A DNA stretch of 64,000 bases from contig NZ_QLVD01000028.1 of assembly GCF_003352835.1 (NCBI RefSeq), positions 62,001 through 126,000 on the forward strand, in the 5' to 3' direction. A model generated the notes under the pieces. The model saw nothing but the letters and a program-made list of their open reading frames with translations. It had not been told where the DNA came from and did not search any database. Positions 19,806 through 28,187 of the stretch are shown here, piece after piece. The stretch comes from Ornithinimicrobium murale (GTDB taxonomy: Bacteria; Actinomycetota; Actinomycetes; Actinomycetales; Dermatophilaceae). Both the position numbers and the translations under genes were made by a program. Within the stretch, counting starts at the first letter, position 1; the number at the start of each line of letters is the position of its first letter.

Positions 19806-20998
19806 GTTCCGTCATCCTGGCCAGTGCATCGACAGACCTTGCTCGCCGGGTCCGTCTGGCCTCGGGAGACAACCTCTTCGTGCTCGCGCCCGAGCAGGTG
19901 CCGACCGGGCCAGCGCAGCTCCTCGGGTTGAGCAATGGCACCGGCCCGGTGCAGGCGGTCATGCTTGACGTGACCGGTGAAGGCTCGCCGGATGGGTCAC
20001 TCGGACTGGCAGAGAGGTTTCAGGAGCAGTTCCCGCACATTGCGGTGCTTCTGGTCACCGATCGCCCCAACGAACTAGGACTTTCCGCGCTCCGCGCTGG
20101 GGTCCGCGACCTCGTCGAGCCAGGGCTGCCGATCGACGAGATTCGATGGGTATTGCTTCGTGCCATCGAGGCGAACTCGGCCGCAACCGCTGATGGACAG
20201 AAGGCAACACCGGAGGCAAGTGGCCGGGTGATCACGGTTGCCTCGCCGAAGGGCGGAGTCGGGAAGACGACGCTGGCCACCAATCTAGCCGTCGGTCTGG
20301 CGCAGGAGTCGCCCAACGGCACGGTGCTGGTGGATCTGGATATCCAGTTCGGCGACGTCGCTGCCGCGTTGGACCTTGATCCGGAGTACACCCTGGCCGA
20401 CGCTGTTCATGGTGCGGGGCTGCGTGATGTGACCGGCTTGAAAACTCTCCTCACGAAACACCGCACCGGACTCCACGTGCTCTGCGGAGTGAAGTCGCCG
20501 GTGGAAGGCGACGAGATCACAGCAGAGCACGTCAACACCATCCTCGGACTGCTCATCTCGGAGTTCCGTTACGTCGTCATCGACACGGCGCCCGGGATGG
20601 GACCGCACACACTCGCTGCACTGGACCACACCACTGATCTGGTGCTCACGGCCAGCCTCGATGTGCCCAGCGTGCGGGGATTGCGCAAGGAGATGGAACT
20701 GCTCGATGAGCTGGAACTGCCACCGGCCACGCGCCACGTCGCAGTGAACATGGTGGACCGTGGTGGCGGGCTCTCCCTTGCAGATGTCGAGGCAACCATC
20801 GGCAGGAAAGTTGACTTCGCCATCCCGCGTTCGAGCAAGGTCATGGCCTCGACCAACCGGGGCCGACCGATATTGGAGGATCGAGGGCGCGACAAGGTCA
20901 GCAAGGACTTGGAGCAACTTGTGAGCAGGTTCCGCCCGACCACCGTGCGCAAGTCAGGCCTGTCCTGGTCCTCTCGTCACCGTGGAGCAGCATCATGA
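19802..20998 (+). CDS. cpaE: CpaE/TadZ-like MinD-family ATPase
   Basis: 398 aa. An N-terminal receiver-like domain (about 1-120) lacks an obvious phosphoacceptor pocket. The MinD/ParA-type ATPase follows, with the deviant Walker A VASPKGGVGKTTLATNLAVG, VLVDLDIQFGD and VVIDTAPGMG. TadZ/CpaE proteins place the Tad complex at a cell pole or site. It overlaps cpaB and cpaF by ATGA, so the three are translationally coupled. A DivIVA-like protein is encoded later in the same unit and might be its localisation partner (inference). Confidence 0.9.
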   Translation: MSSVILASASTDLARRVRLASGDNLFVLAPEQVPTGPAQLLGLSNGTGPVQAVMLDVTGEGSPDGSLGLAERFQEQFPHIAVLLVTDRPNELGLSALRAGVRDLVEPGLPIDEIRWVLLRAIEANSAATADGQKATPEASGRVITVASPKGGVGKTTLATNLAVGLAQESPNGTVLVDLDIQFGDVAAALDLDPEYTLADAVHGAGLRDVTGLKTLLTKHRTGLHVLCGVKSPVEGDEITAEHVNTILGLLISEFRYVVIDTAPGMGPHTLAALDHTTDLVLTASLDVPSVRGLRKEMELLDELELPPATRHVAVNMVDRGGGLSLADVEATIGRKVDFAIPRSSKVMASTNRGRPILEDRGRDKVSKDLEQLVSRFRPTTVRKSGLSWSSRHRGAAS

Positions 20999-22452
20999 AC
21001 CTCTCGCAACGACTCAGGGCGACCAAGCAGTCTGATGCCGCCCAGGACGACCCAGCCACAGCACCCGCCGGCCTGGCGGAGGATGTCGTGCCGGCAACTC
21101 CGGTGACGGCCATCGAACCTGCTCCCCCCGAGGCCCCGCGCAGCGAGCCAGTGGTGCGAGCCTCGGATGCCCTGGCGCGACTCAAGGCCGAGGCACGGGA
21201 ACAGCTCTTTGCCAGGCTCGGCGCTCGGCTGAGCGACACGTCGATGAGCGAGGCGCAATTACATGAGCTCGTCCGTAAGGAACTCACGCAACTTGTCCAG
21301 GCAGCCGACACGCCGCTGAAGACTGACGAACGACGTCGCCTAATCCGTGAGGTCACTGATGACGTCCTGGGCTACGGCCCCCTTCAGACGCTGTTGGACA
21401 ATGACGACGTCACCGAGATCATGGTCAACGGCCCGGACAACGTCTACGTCGAGCAGGCCGGACGGCTCACGAGGTCCGAGGTCCACTTCGCATCCGAGGA
21501 GCACCTCCGGAGAGTCATCGAACGGATTGTGACTCGCGTGGGCCGGCGGATCGACGAGTCGTCTCCGTTGGTTGACGCCCGCCTCGAGGACGGCTCGCGC
21601 GTCAATGCTGTCATCCCCCCACTTGCCTTCAGCGGCTCGAGTCTCACGATCCGCAAGTTCGGCAAGGTGCCACTCAAGGTCGATGATCTGGTGGCCAGGG
21701 ACAGTTTGTCGCCACAGATGGTTGAGCTTCTCCGCGCGTGTGTGCAGGCGAAGCTCAACGTTCTGGTCTCCGGCGGAACAGGCACGGGCAAGACGACCCT
21801 GCTGAACGTCCTGTCCTCCTTCATTCCTGGTGACGAGCGGATTGTCACCATCGAGGATGCCGTGGAATTGCAACTCCAGCAGGACCACATCGTCCGGCTG
21901 GAGGCACGCCCCCGCAACATCGAGGGACGCGGCGAGGTCACCATCCGGGACTTGGTCCGCAACTCCCTGCGCATGCGCCCAGACCGCATCATCGTCGGCG
22001 AGGTCCGTGGCGGCGAGAGTCTGGACATGCTCCAGGCGATGAACACCGGTCACGACGGGTCCCTGTCCACGTTGCACGCCAACACTCCGCGTGACGCTGT
22101 GTCACGACTAGAGACGATGGTGCTCATGGCCGGGATGGACCTGCCACTCCGAGCGATCCGTGAACAGATCGCCTCCGCGATTGACGTGATCGTGCACCTC
22201 ACGCGACTGCGCGACGGGACGCGCCGCGTCACGCACGTGACCGAGGTGCAGGGCATGGAGGGCGACATCGTCACCCTGCAGGATGCCTTCGCGTTCGACT
22301 ACCACGCAGGCGTGGACAGCCATGGCAAGTTCCTAGGCACCACCAAGTCCACCGGAGTGCGCCCCCAGTTCACGGAGCGGATTCTCGATCAGGGCATCGA
22401 ACTTCCATCTGAGGTCTTCGAGATCCCAGACCTTCGGATGGTGCGGCGATGA
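20995..22452 (+). CDS. cpaF: CpaF/TadA secretion ATPase
   Basis: 485 aa. Type II/IV secretion hexameric ATPase that powers pilus extension and retraction. Walker A is SGGTGTGKTTLLNVLSSFIP, then IVTIEDAVELQL (Asp box), RMRPDRIIVGEVRGGESLDML (Walker B/His box) and HDGSLSTLHANTPRDA. The N-terminal 80 residues are A/P-rich and variable. Cytoplasmic, docking on TadB/TadC. Overlaps both neighbours by 4 nt. Confidence 0.95.
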   Translation: MNLSQRLRATKQSDAAQDDPATAPAGLAEDVVPATPVTAIEPAPPEAPRSEPVVRASDALARLKAEAREQLFARLGARLSDTSMSEAQLHELVRKELTQLVQAADTPLKTDERRRLIREVTDDVLGYGPLQTLLDNDDVTEIMVNGPDNVYVEQAGRLTRSEVHFASEEHLRRVIERIVTRVGRRIDESSPLVDARLEDGSRVNAVIPPLAFSGSSLTIRKFGKVPLKVDDLVARDSLSPQMVELLRACVQAKLNVLVSGGTGTGKTTLLNVLSSFIPGDERIVTIEDAVELQLQQDHIVRLEARPRNIEGRGEVTIRDLVRNSLRMRPDRIIVGEVRGGESLDMLQAMNTGHDGSLSTLHANTPRDAVSRLETMVLMAGMDLPLRAIREQIASAIDVIVHLTRLRDGTRRVTHVTEVQGMEGDIVTLQDAFAFDYHAGVDSHGKFLGTTKSTGVRPQFTERILDQGIELPSEVFEIPDLRMVRR

Positions 22453-23411
22453 CGCGCTGGGAGTCCTTGGTGAACGACCCACAGGCCGTGTGGTGGGCCG
22501 CCGGTGCCCTGGTGGCCGCCGTGGCGATCGCCGCCCTGGTTTTTCTCATCCCATCCAAGGCGATCCCCATCGAGCGACGCCGCCAAGGTGTGGCAGGGGC
22601 CCCGACAGCCCTCACGCGGGCGACCGACGTCAGCACCGGGCTGATTGACCGTATCCTCCGGAGCCGGGGACGCCTCGACTCGATGGCGCACGCTCTCGAT
22701 CTAGCGGGCATCAAGCGGTCGGTGCCGGAGTTTATCGTCCTCATCGGCGCAGCAGCCCTGGTCGCCGTGGCCCTGGGAGCAGTGTTGTCCGGGGTGCCTT
22801 TGGCCATCATGTTCGGTGTGCTGGCCGTCGGCGGTGCGAGCGCCTTCGTGAAAATCCGGGCCGGCCGGCGACGGGCCGATTTCGCCGATCAGCTTGACGA
22901 CCTGGTCCAGTTGTTGAGCAGCAACATGCGTGCCGGGCACAGTATTCTCCAGGCGATGGACTCGGTGTCCCGCGAGCTCGAAGAGCCCGGCAAGAGCGAG
23001 ATCGCGCGCGTGGTCAACCAGGTGCGTGTCGGCCGGGACTTCGGGGAGACCCTTGATGAGACGGCGGGCCGGATGCAGAGCGACGACTTCCTCTGGATCG
23101 CACAGGCGATCGCCATTCACCGGCAAGTGGGTGGAAACCTCGCCGAGGTGATGGACACCGTCGGAGAGACGATCCGGGAGCGCAACCAGATTCGCCGTCA
23201 GGTCAAAGCGCTCGCGGCCGAGGGCAAACTCTCCGCCTACGTGCTCGTCGGCCTCCCCTTCGTCGTCACAGCGTTTCTGATGGTGACAAATCCCGGCTAC
23301 ATTGGCCAGCTCACGGAGAGCCTGATGGGCTACGTGTTGATCGCACTAGCCGCCGCGCTCCTCTCCATCGGCTCGTGGTGGCTCAGCAAAATGGTCACGA
23401 TCAAGTTCTGA
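22449..23411 (+). CDS. tadB: TadB-like inner-membrane platform protein
   Basis: 320 aa. GspF/T2SS-F domain with QLDDLVQLLSSNMRAGHSILQAMDSV and the LDETAGRMQSDDFLWIAQAIAIHRQVGGNLAEV motif typical of TadB. Four hydrophobic segments: one N-terminal, two around residues 95-135, and a C-terminal pair. Forms the membrane platform with TadC for the CpaF ATPase. ATG overlaps the cpaF stop; tadC follows after 7 nt. Confidence 0.92.
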   Translation: MTRWESLVNDPQAVWWAAGALVAAVAIAALVFLIPSKAIPIERRRQGVAGAPTALTRATDVSTGLIDRILRSRGRLDSMAHALDLAGIKRSVPEFIVLIGAAALVAVALGAVLSGVPLAIMFGVLAVGGASAFVKIRAGRRRADFADQLDDLVQLLSSNMRAGHSILQAMDSVSRELEEPGKSEIARVVNQVRVGRDFGETLDETAGRMQSDDFLWIAQAIAIHRQVGGNLAEVMDTVGETIRERNQIRRQVKALAAEGKLSAYVLVGLPFVVTAFLMVTNPGYIGQLTESLMGYVLIALAAALLSIGSWWLSKMVTIKF

Positions 23412-23418
23412 GGAATCG

Positions 23419-24318
23419 ATGGACACACTCAACACCCTCATCCTCGTGGCGGCAGGCTGCATCGCTGTCGCACTGCCACTCTTGGCCTTCGCCTTCACCG
23501 CACGCCCCGGCGTCGCTCGACAGCAGACCCTCAGGAATCTCAACCGGGACATCCACGCCACATCCGTGAGCGATGGACCCCAGGTCGCCGGTGGGACTCT
23601 GACGAACCTCGCTCGCTCGCTCACGCCCTTAGTGGCAGTGCGCTGGCTCGACACCCTGCTCAGCCGTGCTGGTCGACCAAGGGCCTGGCCGCTGGAGCGA
23701 GTTATCGTGATGAAACTCGTCCTCACAGCCGCCGGGGTCGGGCTGGGGTTCTTCCTGGCGGCGAGCAACCCCAATCCCCGTTTCTTTGCTCTTGCCGTCG
23801 GGGTCGCAGTCGTGGCTTGGGCCACACCGGAGTTACTGCTCTACAGCCGGGGTCAGGAGCGTCGCAAGATCATCCAGGAGAAGCTCCCAGACTCCATGGA
23901 TCAACTGACGATCGCCGTTGAGGCGGGCCTTGGCTTCGAGGCTGCTCTGGCGCATGTCGCACGGCACACGGAGGGGCCGCTCTCGGAGGAGCTGATCCGG
24001 ACGCTGCAGGATGTCCAGGTCGGTCGACCGCGGCGGGTGGCCTACGCGGACCTCGCCGAACGCACCCAGGTGCAGGATCTCGGACGGTTCGTCAGGGCCA
24101 TCAATCAGGCAGAGATCAACGGCATCTCGATCGGCCGAGTGCTCGCAAGTCAGGCCAAGGAGATGAGGCTCAAGCGGCGGCAGCGGGCAGAAGAGAAGGC
24201 AATGCAGATCCCCGTCAAGGTGGTCTTCCCCCTGATGCTCTGCATTCTGCCGGCACTCTTCATTGTCATCCTAGGGCCCGCGGCGATGAATATTATCGAC
24301 ATGTTTTCCAATTTATAG
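23419..24318 (+). CDS. tadC: TadC-like inner-membrane platform protein
   Basis: 299 aa. GspF-type domain: EKLPDSMDQLTIAVEAGLGFEAAL and LAERTQVQDLGRFVRAINQAE are the family motifs, with a C-terminal hydrophobic helix (IPVKVVFPLMLCILPALFIVIL). It pairs with TadB. ATG 23419 follows GAGGAAT. Only 27 nt lie between its stop and the DivIVA-domain gene, with no hairpin, so transcription probably continues. Confidence 0.92.
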   Translation: MDTLNTLILVAAGCIAVALPLLAFAFTARPGVARQQTLRNLNRDIHATSVSDGPQVAGGTLTNLARSLTPLVAVRWLDTLLSRAGRPRAWPLERVIVMKLVLTAAGVGLGFFLAASNPNPRFFALAVGVAVVAWATPELLLYSRGQERRKIIQEKLPDSMDQLTIAVEAGLGFEAALAHVARHTEGPLSEELIRTLQDVQVGRPRRVAYADLAERTQVQDLGRFVRAINQAEINGISIGRVLASQAKEMRLKRRQRAEEKAMQIPVKVVFPLMLCILPALFIVILGPAAMNIIDMFSNL

Positions 24319-24345
24319 GGCGCCCACGCAGATGAGGAACGCATG

Positions 24346-25473
24346 ATGTCAATCAGTGCCGACGACGTTGTCCGGAAGACGTTCACCTCCACGCGCTTGC
24401 GTGGCGGCTACGCTATCGAGGAAGTGGATGGCTTTCTGGAGGAAGTGGCCGCTTCGCTGAGGCGGTTCACGACCCTGCTGGATGAGCAGCAGGCCGAGAT
24501 CCACACGCTGAAGACCCACGGCGGCACCATCACTCACGACCTTGAGGTCGAGACGATCCAACTCGAGCAGGTGCGCCAAGAGCGCGATGCCATCGTGGCC
24601 GAGCTCGCGGATGCTGACAGTCGCGTTGCCGCAGCACGGGAGGCCGCCACCCTGGCGGAGGAGTCGCGCAACGCCAGTCTCGCGGAACTCCGAGAACGCT
24701 TCGATGACGACCTGCTCGCCCATGAGCAGCGCGTGGCTCGAGCCAGTGAGGCAGCTGACGAGGCCGAGCGCGACACTGCACAGCGCATCGCGACGGCGGA
24801 GACACAGGTTGCGGCCGCTCAGCAGCAGGCGACCCTCCTGCGCGAGAAGTTGGCAGCCATGAGCGCGGAGGTGCGCTCCGCGGTGACTGACCACCTGGGT
24901 GCAGAGGCGGTCGAGGAACTGGTCCCGTTCAGCGTCGAACTGGAGAACGATCCGGTTGCCCAGGCCTCGGCCATGGCCATGCTCGCCGAGCGCGTCCGGC
25001 AGGATCATGTGACGGCCGGCCAGCGTGAGGCCGAACGCTTCCTGGGTGAGGCCATGCTTGAGCGCGATGCCCTCGTCGCCGAGGGTCAGGAGGCGCTAGC
25101 GACGGCCAAGAAGGAGGCTGCCGGCGTCCTGTCGATCGCGCAGGTCGAGGGTGAGCACGCAAAGGAGATTGCACGCCGGTCTGGGGAGAAACTTCTCGCG
25201 GAGGCGCAACGTGGACATGACGACAAGCTGGCTGCAGCTGAAGTACAGGCAACTAGGATCATCGAGGACGCTCAGCTGGAGCGCGATGCGATCATCGCCG
25301 ACCTGATGACCCGCCGTGAAGGACTGGAGGTGCGGGTCGCCGACCTCGAGAGCGCGCAGCGAGAGTACCGCCAACGTCTCAGGTCGCTCATCAGCGAGCA
25401 ACTGGCCGCGGTGGACACCGACGACTGGGAGCCGCTGGCTCCAGTCTCGCCTCGGCCCGTTCGCTCCGCATAG
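24346..25473 (+). CDS. DivIVA-domain coiled-coil protein (Tad-linked paralogue of Wag31)
   Basis: 375 aa. The N-terminus ISADDVVRKTFTSTRLRGGY followed by AIEEVDGFLEEVAASL is a DivIVA-type lipid-binding head. A long Ala/Glu/Gln-rich coiled coil (about 45-340) follows, and the C-terminal LESAQREYRQRLRSLISEQL matches the end of actinobacterial DivIVA/Wag31. It is not in the usual sepF-yggT context but directly after tadC. ATG 24346 is preferred (GAGGA, 7 nt) over ATG 24343. Probable membrane-curvature scaffold; a role in polar placement of the Tad machine is inference. Confidence 0.82.
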   Translation: MSISADDVVRKTFTSTRLRGGYAIEEVDGFLEEVAASLRRFTTLLDEQQAEIHTLKTHGGTITHDLEVETIQLEQVRQERDAIVAELADADSRVAAAREAATLAEESRNASLAELRERFDDDLLAHEQRVARASEAADEAERDTAQRIATAETQVAAAQQQATLLREKLAAMSAEVRSAVTDHLGAEAVEELVPFSVELENDPVAQASAMAMLAERVRQDHVTAGQREAERFLGEAMLERDALVAEGQEALATAKKEAAGVLSIAQVEGEHAKEIARRSGEKLLAEAQRGHDDKLAAAEVQATRIIEDAQLERDAIIADLMTRREGLEVRVADLESAQREYRQRLRSLISEQLAAVDTDDWEPLAPVSPRPVRSA

Positions 25474-25499
25474 AGCACGACGCGCGGGCGTGAGAGCTG

Positions 25500-25823
25500 A
25501 TGCCGCATCGACGAGGCACTCAATTGGTGCTCCTGGTGATCATGCTCCAGGCCCTGGTGCCGATACTTGCCTTCTTTGGGACACCACCCGTGCGCTTCGG
25601 CTTCCAGATGTTCGCCGGCTACGAGACGCACGACTCCCTGGTCGTCAGAGACAGCCAGGGGGACGAGATCTCTGTCGGTGGCGAATTCTGGTCGCCCTCC
25701 CTGCGCCCGGAGCTCGATTGGTCTGAGCGGTACCCCGCTCACGCGTGCTCGCACGTGCCCGGTGCGCATGATGTTGTCGTGTCCCAGTATGGGACCGGAC
25801 AAGAGGTGCTTCCGTGTCCCTGA
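25500..25823 (+). CDS. Small membrane-anchored protein of unknown function
   Basis: 107 aa. One N-terminal hydrophobic segment (LVLLVIMLQALVPILAFFG) precedes an extracytoplasmic domain beginning RFGFQMFAGYETHDSLVVRD, with two Cys near the C-terminus. I recognise no family. It overlaps the HTTM gene by 10 nt. Small anchored proteins paired with HTTM proteins also occur in SdpA/SdpB-like sets, but no sequence match to SdpA is visible. Spacing of 26 nt from the DivIVA-like gene suggests one operon. Confidence 0.65.
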   Translation: MPHRRGTQLVLLVIMLQALVPILAFFGTPPVRFGFQMFAGYETHDSLVVRDSQGDEISVGGEFWSPSLRPELDWSERYPAHACSHVPGAHDVVVSQYGTGQEVLPCP

Positions 25824-26644
25824 CCGAGATCAGGGTGGACGCCCGACCTATTGCCCTGGCGCGTATGTGCCTTGGCGCGGCCTACCTCGTCTGTCTGGGG
25901 GAGGTGCTCCTGGTTCTGTCGGGCGTTGCAGCGGGAAAGTTGGCATATCCGGTGCTGGAGCCGCTGCCAGATGTCTCGTCCGGCCTCGTCGCCTCGTTGA
26001 CCCTGGTGGGCATGCTCGCGGGCGTCCTACTCATCCTGGGGATTCTGTCGAGCGCCTCGGCAGTTGTCGGTTGTCTCGTGCTGGTCGTTGCGCAACTGCT
26101 GGATCAGCAGACCTACTCCAACCACCTGATCCTGTGCACCCTGCTTCTGGCCTACCTCGCGTTCGCCAAGTCGGGATCACGGTGGGGCGTGGACGCTCGA
26201 CTGCGAGGCCGACGGGACACCGTCCCCTGGTGGCCCCAGTTGCTCATGATGTCCCAGGTCGCGATCTGCTATCTGTTCGCCGGGCTCTCCAAGATCAATC
26301 CGATCTTTCTGTCCGGTCAGACGCTCCCAGAGTTCCTGGTGATCGACGCGCCGCCCCTCGTCTTCCGCGCGCTGGCCGTTGCCACCATCGCCACCGAAAT
26401 CTTCCTTGCTGTGGCTCTCTGGCTGCCAGCCACACGGCGCTTGGCTGTCCTGGTCGGGCTCGGACTTCACGTCGGCATTGTCGTCCTCTTTGATGGCGGC
26501 TGGCTCACCTTCATCGCTTTCTCGCTCCTGTGTGTTGCCACATACTGGATGTTCCTCATGCGCCCAACGCTGTCGGGTCAGTCTCATGTGATGGCACCCC
26601 GTTCGGGTCTGCCGGGTCGCATCACGGTGGGAGACCGCGGATGA
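25814..26644 (+). CDS. HTTM-domain polytopic membrane protein
   Basis: 276 aa with six to seven hydrophobic helices. The pattern LARMCLGAAYLVCLGEVL ... LLDQQTYSNHLILCTLLLAYL ... YLFAGLSKINPIFLSGQTLP is typical of HTTM (vitamin K-dependent gamma-carboxylase-like / SdpB) proteins. Members include SdpB, needed for maturation of the SDP toxin peptide, but most are uncharacterised. GTG 25814 follows AAGAGG. It overlaps its small upstream partner by 10 nt and the M50 gene by ATGA, implying joint function. Confidence 0.8.
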   Translation: MSLTEIRVDARPIALARMCLGAAYLVCLGEVLLVLSGVAAGKLAYPVLEPLPDVSSGLVASLTLVGMLAGVLLILGILSSASAVVGCLVLVVAQLLDQQTYSNHLILCTLLLAYLAFAKSGSRWGVDARLRGRRDTVPWWPQLLMMSQVAICYLFAGLSKINPIFLSGQTLPEFLVIDAPPLVFRALAVATIATEIFLAVALWLPATRRLAVLVGLGLHVGIVVLFDGGWLTFIAFSLLCVATYWMFLMRPTLSGQSHVMAPRSGLPGRITVGDRG

Positions 26645-27936
26645 CGATGGGCGACTTCCTCGGCATCCTCAGCGTGACCCTGCTGGTCTTTGCCGCGGGG
26701 GCGGTGCACGTCGTCGTGCATGAGGTCGCGCACGCGCTGGCTGCCCGTATGACCGGGATCGGCGTGCCAGAGGTCACGATGGGAGCAGGGAAGGCCTGGC
26801 TGCGTTTCCGTCTCTTCGGCACCGTGGTGAAGGTTGGCGGCTTCAACGGCGGGGTCACCCAACTCGAGCCGCGGTCAGAGGCGGGCCTGCGCTGCAGACT
26901 CGCCGCTGTGACGGCGGCTGGTCCCCTGAGCAATCTCGCGTTAGCACTGGTGTCCTGGTTGCTGCTGGCGGGCGCCTCAGCGGGAAGCCTGGCAGAGCTT
27001 GTCCGCTGGGCGCTCGTCGTGCTGGGCGTCCTCATCACGGTGGTTAATTTGCTGCCGCTGACACTGCAGGGTGGGGCCGTGCGCTCGGACGGCGCCTTGC
27101 TGCTCTCGCTCGCCCGGGGCGGACGACGCTCCGCCCGGCAGGCGCTCGCTGCTGGCAGGCTCTCCGTGGCGATGCGCAGGCACGCAGCGGGGGAGTTGCC
27201 GGGGGAGAGCGGCAATAGACCGGGAGACGAAGGGCCGATCGACCGGTCCGACCCCGTCATCCTGGGAGTAGAGGGCACTCGCCGGATCTTCACTGGTGAG
27301 CTTGACCAGGCCGTCGCGCTGCTGCGCGAGGCCGCGCCACTGCCGCAGGACGACCACACGAGGGCCATGACACTGAACAACCTGGCGTGGGCGCTGCTGC
27401 TCTCGCGGCCGGACGGCTGGTTGCTCGAAGCGGACCAAACCAGTGCGGAGGCGCTGCGCCTGCAGCCGTGGGAGAAGACGTTCGACTCTACGCGGGGCTG
27501 CGTGCTGGTTGAGTTGGGGGAGCTTGTCGAGGGGCGAGATCTGCTGCGGCAGTGCGATCTCGATGAGGCCGCGTCTCGCGACCGGGCATTCGTCCTGGAC
27601 CACCTGCTCCGTGCCGAGGCACGGATGGGGAACCTCTATGGCGCCCGGGCAGCCCTGCTCCAGTTGATCGCGGACGGCGCTGACGAACACATCGTGATCA
27701 CAAGCCGGGCACTGCTGCGGCCGATGGAGGTCGAGCACGCGCTGAGCAGCCTGCTCGGACCGGACGGACGGTTCGTCTGGCCCGAGCACCGAGAGGGCGA
27801 CGAGATCTCGTGGCATGTCGCAGAGATGCGGTCTGCGCTCACGGCGTTCGTCCGCGAGTCGGACGGCGACCCGCGAGGCGACCAGGTGCGCGTCGCGCTG
27901 GGAGGGCTCAACCCGGCAGGTCCTGCCACCAGCTAG
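26641..27936 (+). CDS. M50-family (site-2-type) membrane metalloprotease with helical-repeat C-terminus
   Basis: 431 aa. The zinc motif HExxH is HEVAH (in VVHEVAHALAARMTG, near residue 24), with a third-ligand region NLLPLTLQGG...RSDG in place of the usual NLLPxxxLDG. Three to four membrane helices occupy the first 170 residues. Residues 230-430 look like TPR helices (EGTRRIFTGELDQAVALLRE; ALNNLAWALL-like segments). The start overlaps the HTTM stop. Probably cleaves a membrane-embedded substrate; candidates in the same unit are the small anchored protein or pilin-like proteins (inference). Confidence 0.82.
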   Translation: MTMGDFLGILSVTLLVFAAGAVHVVVHEVAHALAARMTGIGVPEVTMGAGKAWLRFRLFGTVVKVGGFNGGVTQLEPRSEAGLRCRLAAVTAAGPLSNLALALVSWLLLAGASAGSLAELVRWALVVLGVLITVVNLLPLTLQGGAVRSDGALLLSLARGGRRSARQALAAGRLSVAMRRHAAGELPGESGNRPGDEGPIDRSDPVILGVEGTRRIFTGELDQAVALLREAAPLPQDDHTRAMTLNNLAWALLLSRPDGWLLEADQTSAEALRLQPWEKTFDSTRGCVLVELGELVEGRDLLRQCDLDEAASRDRAFVLDHLLRAEARMGNLYGARAALLQLIADGADEHIVITSRALLRPMEVEHALSSLLGPDGRFVWPEHREGDEISWHVAEMRSALTAFVRESDGDPRGDQVRVALGGLNPAGPATS

Positions 27937-28036
27937 AAGGCTGTCATCTCGCGAGCACGGGTCAGTGGGAGTAACTTCGAACCTGAGTGAGGGCGCCGAC
28001 GTCCCGGGCACTCACCAGCGGTGAGGAGGCTGTCGC

Positions 28037-28156
28037 ATGGGTCGCGAGGACTGGCGCGAATTGGCCTACTGGACATGCGTGGCCGGGGCGTTCGTGACCT
28101 ACGTCGTCCTCGCCCACATCGTGGGGATGGTGGCGGTCGGGCTGTTCTTCGAATAG
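28037..28156 (+). CDS. 39-aa single-pass membrane protein
   Basis: A short reading frame beginning MGREDWRELAYWT with one hydrophobic helix (VAGAFVTYVVLAHIVGMVAV) and ending LFFE. A very strong AGGAGG lies 7 nt before the ATG, which argues that it is translated. It loosely resembles the small actinobacterial membrane proteins grouped as DUF6126, but that is a tentative impression. It lies 100 nt after the M50 gene on the same strand. Confidence 0.62.
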   Translation: MGREDWRELAYWTCVAGAFVTYVVLAHIVGMVAVGLFFE

Positions 28157-28187
28157 CACTCGACAGATCCGGGTGGAGGCCCGCCGC

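Noticed and set aside
24346..25473. The coiled-coil protein as the housekeeping divIVA/wag31
   Set aside because: It lies after tadC, not beside sepF/yggT, and its coiled coil is longer than usual; more likely a paralogue, though the housekeeping gene is not in the window for comparison.
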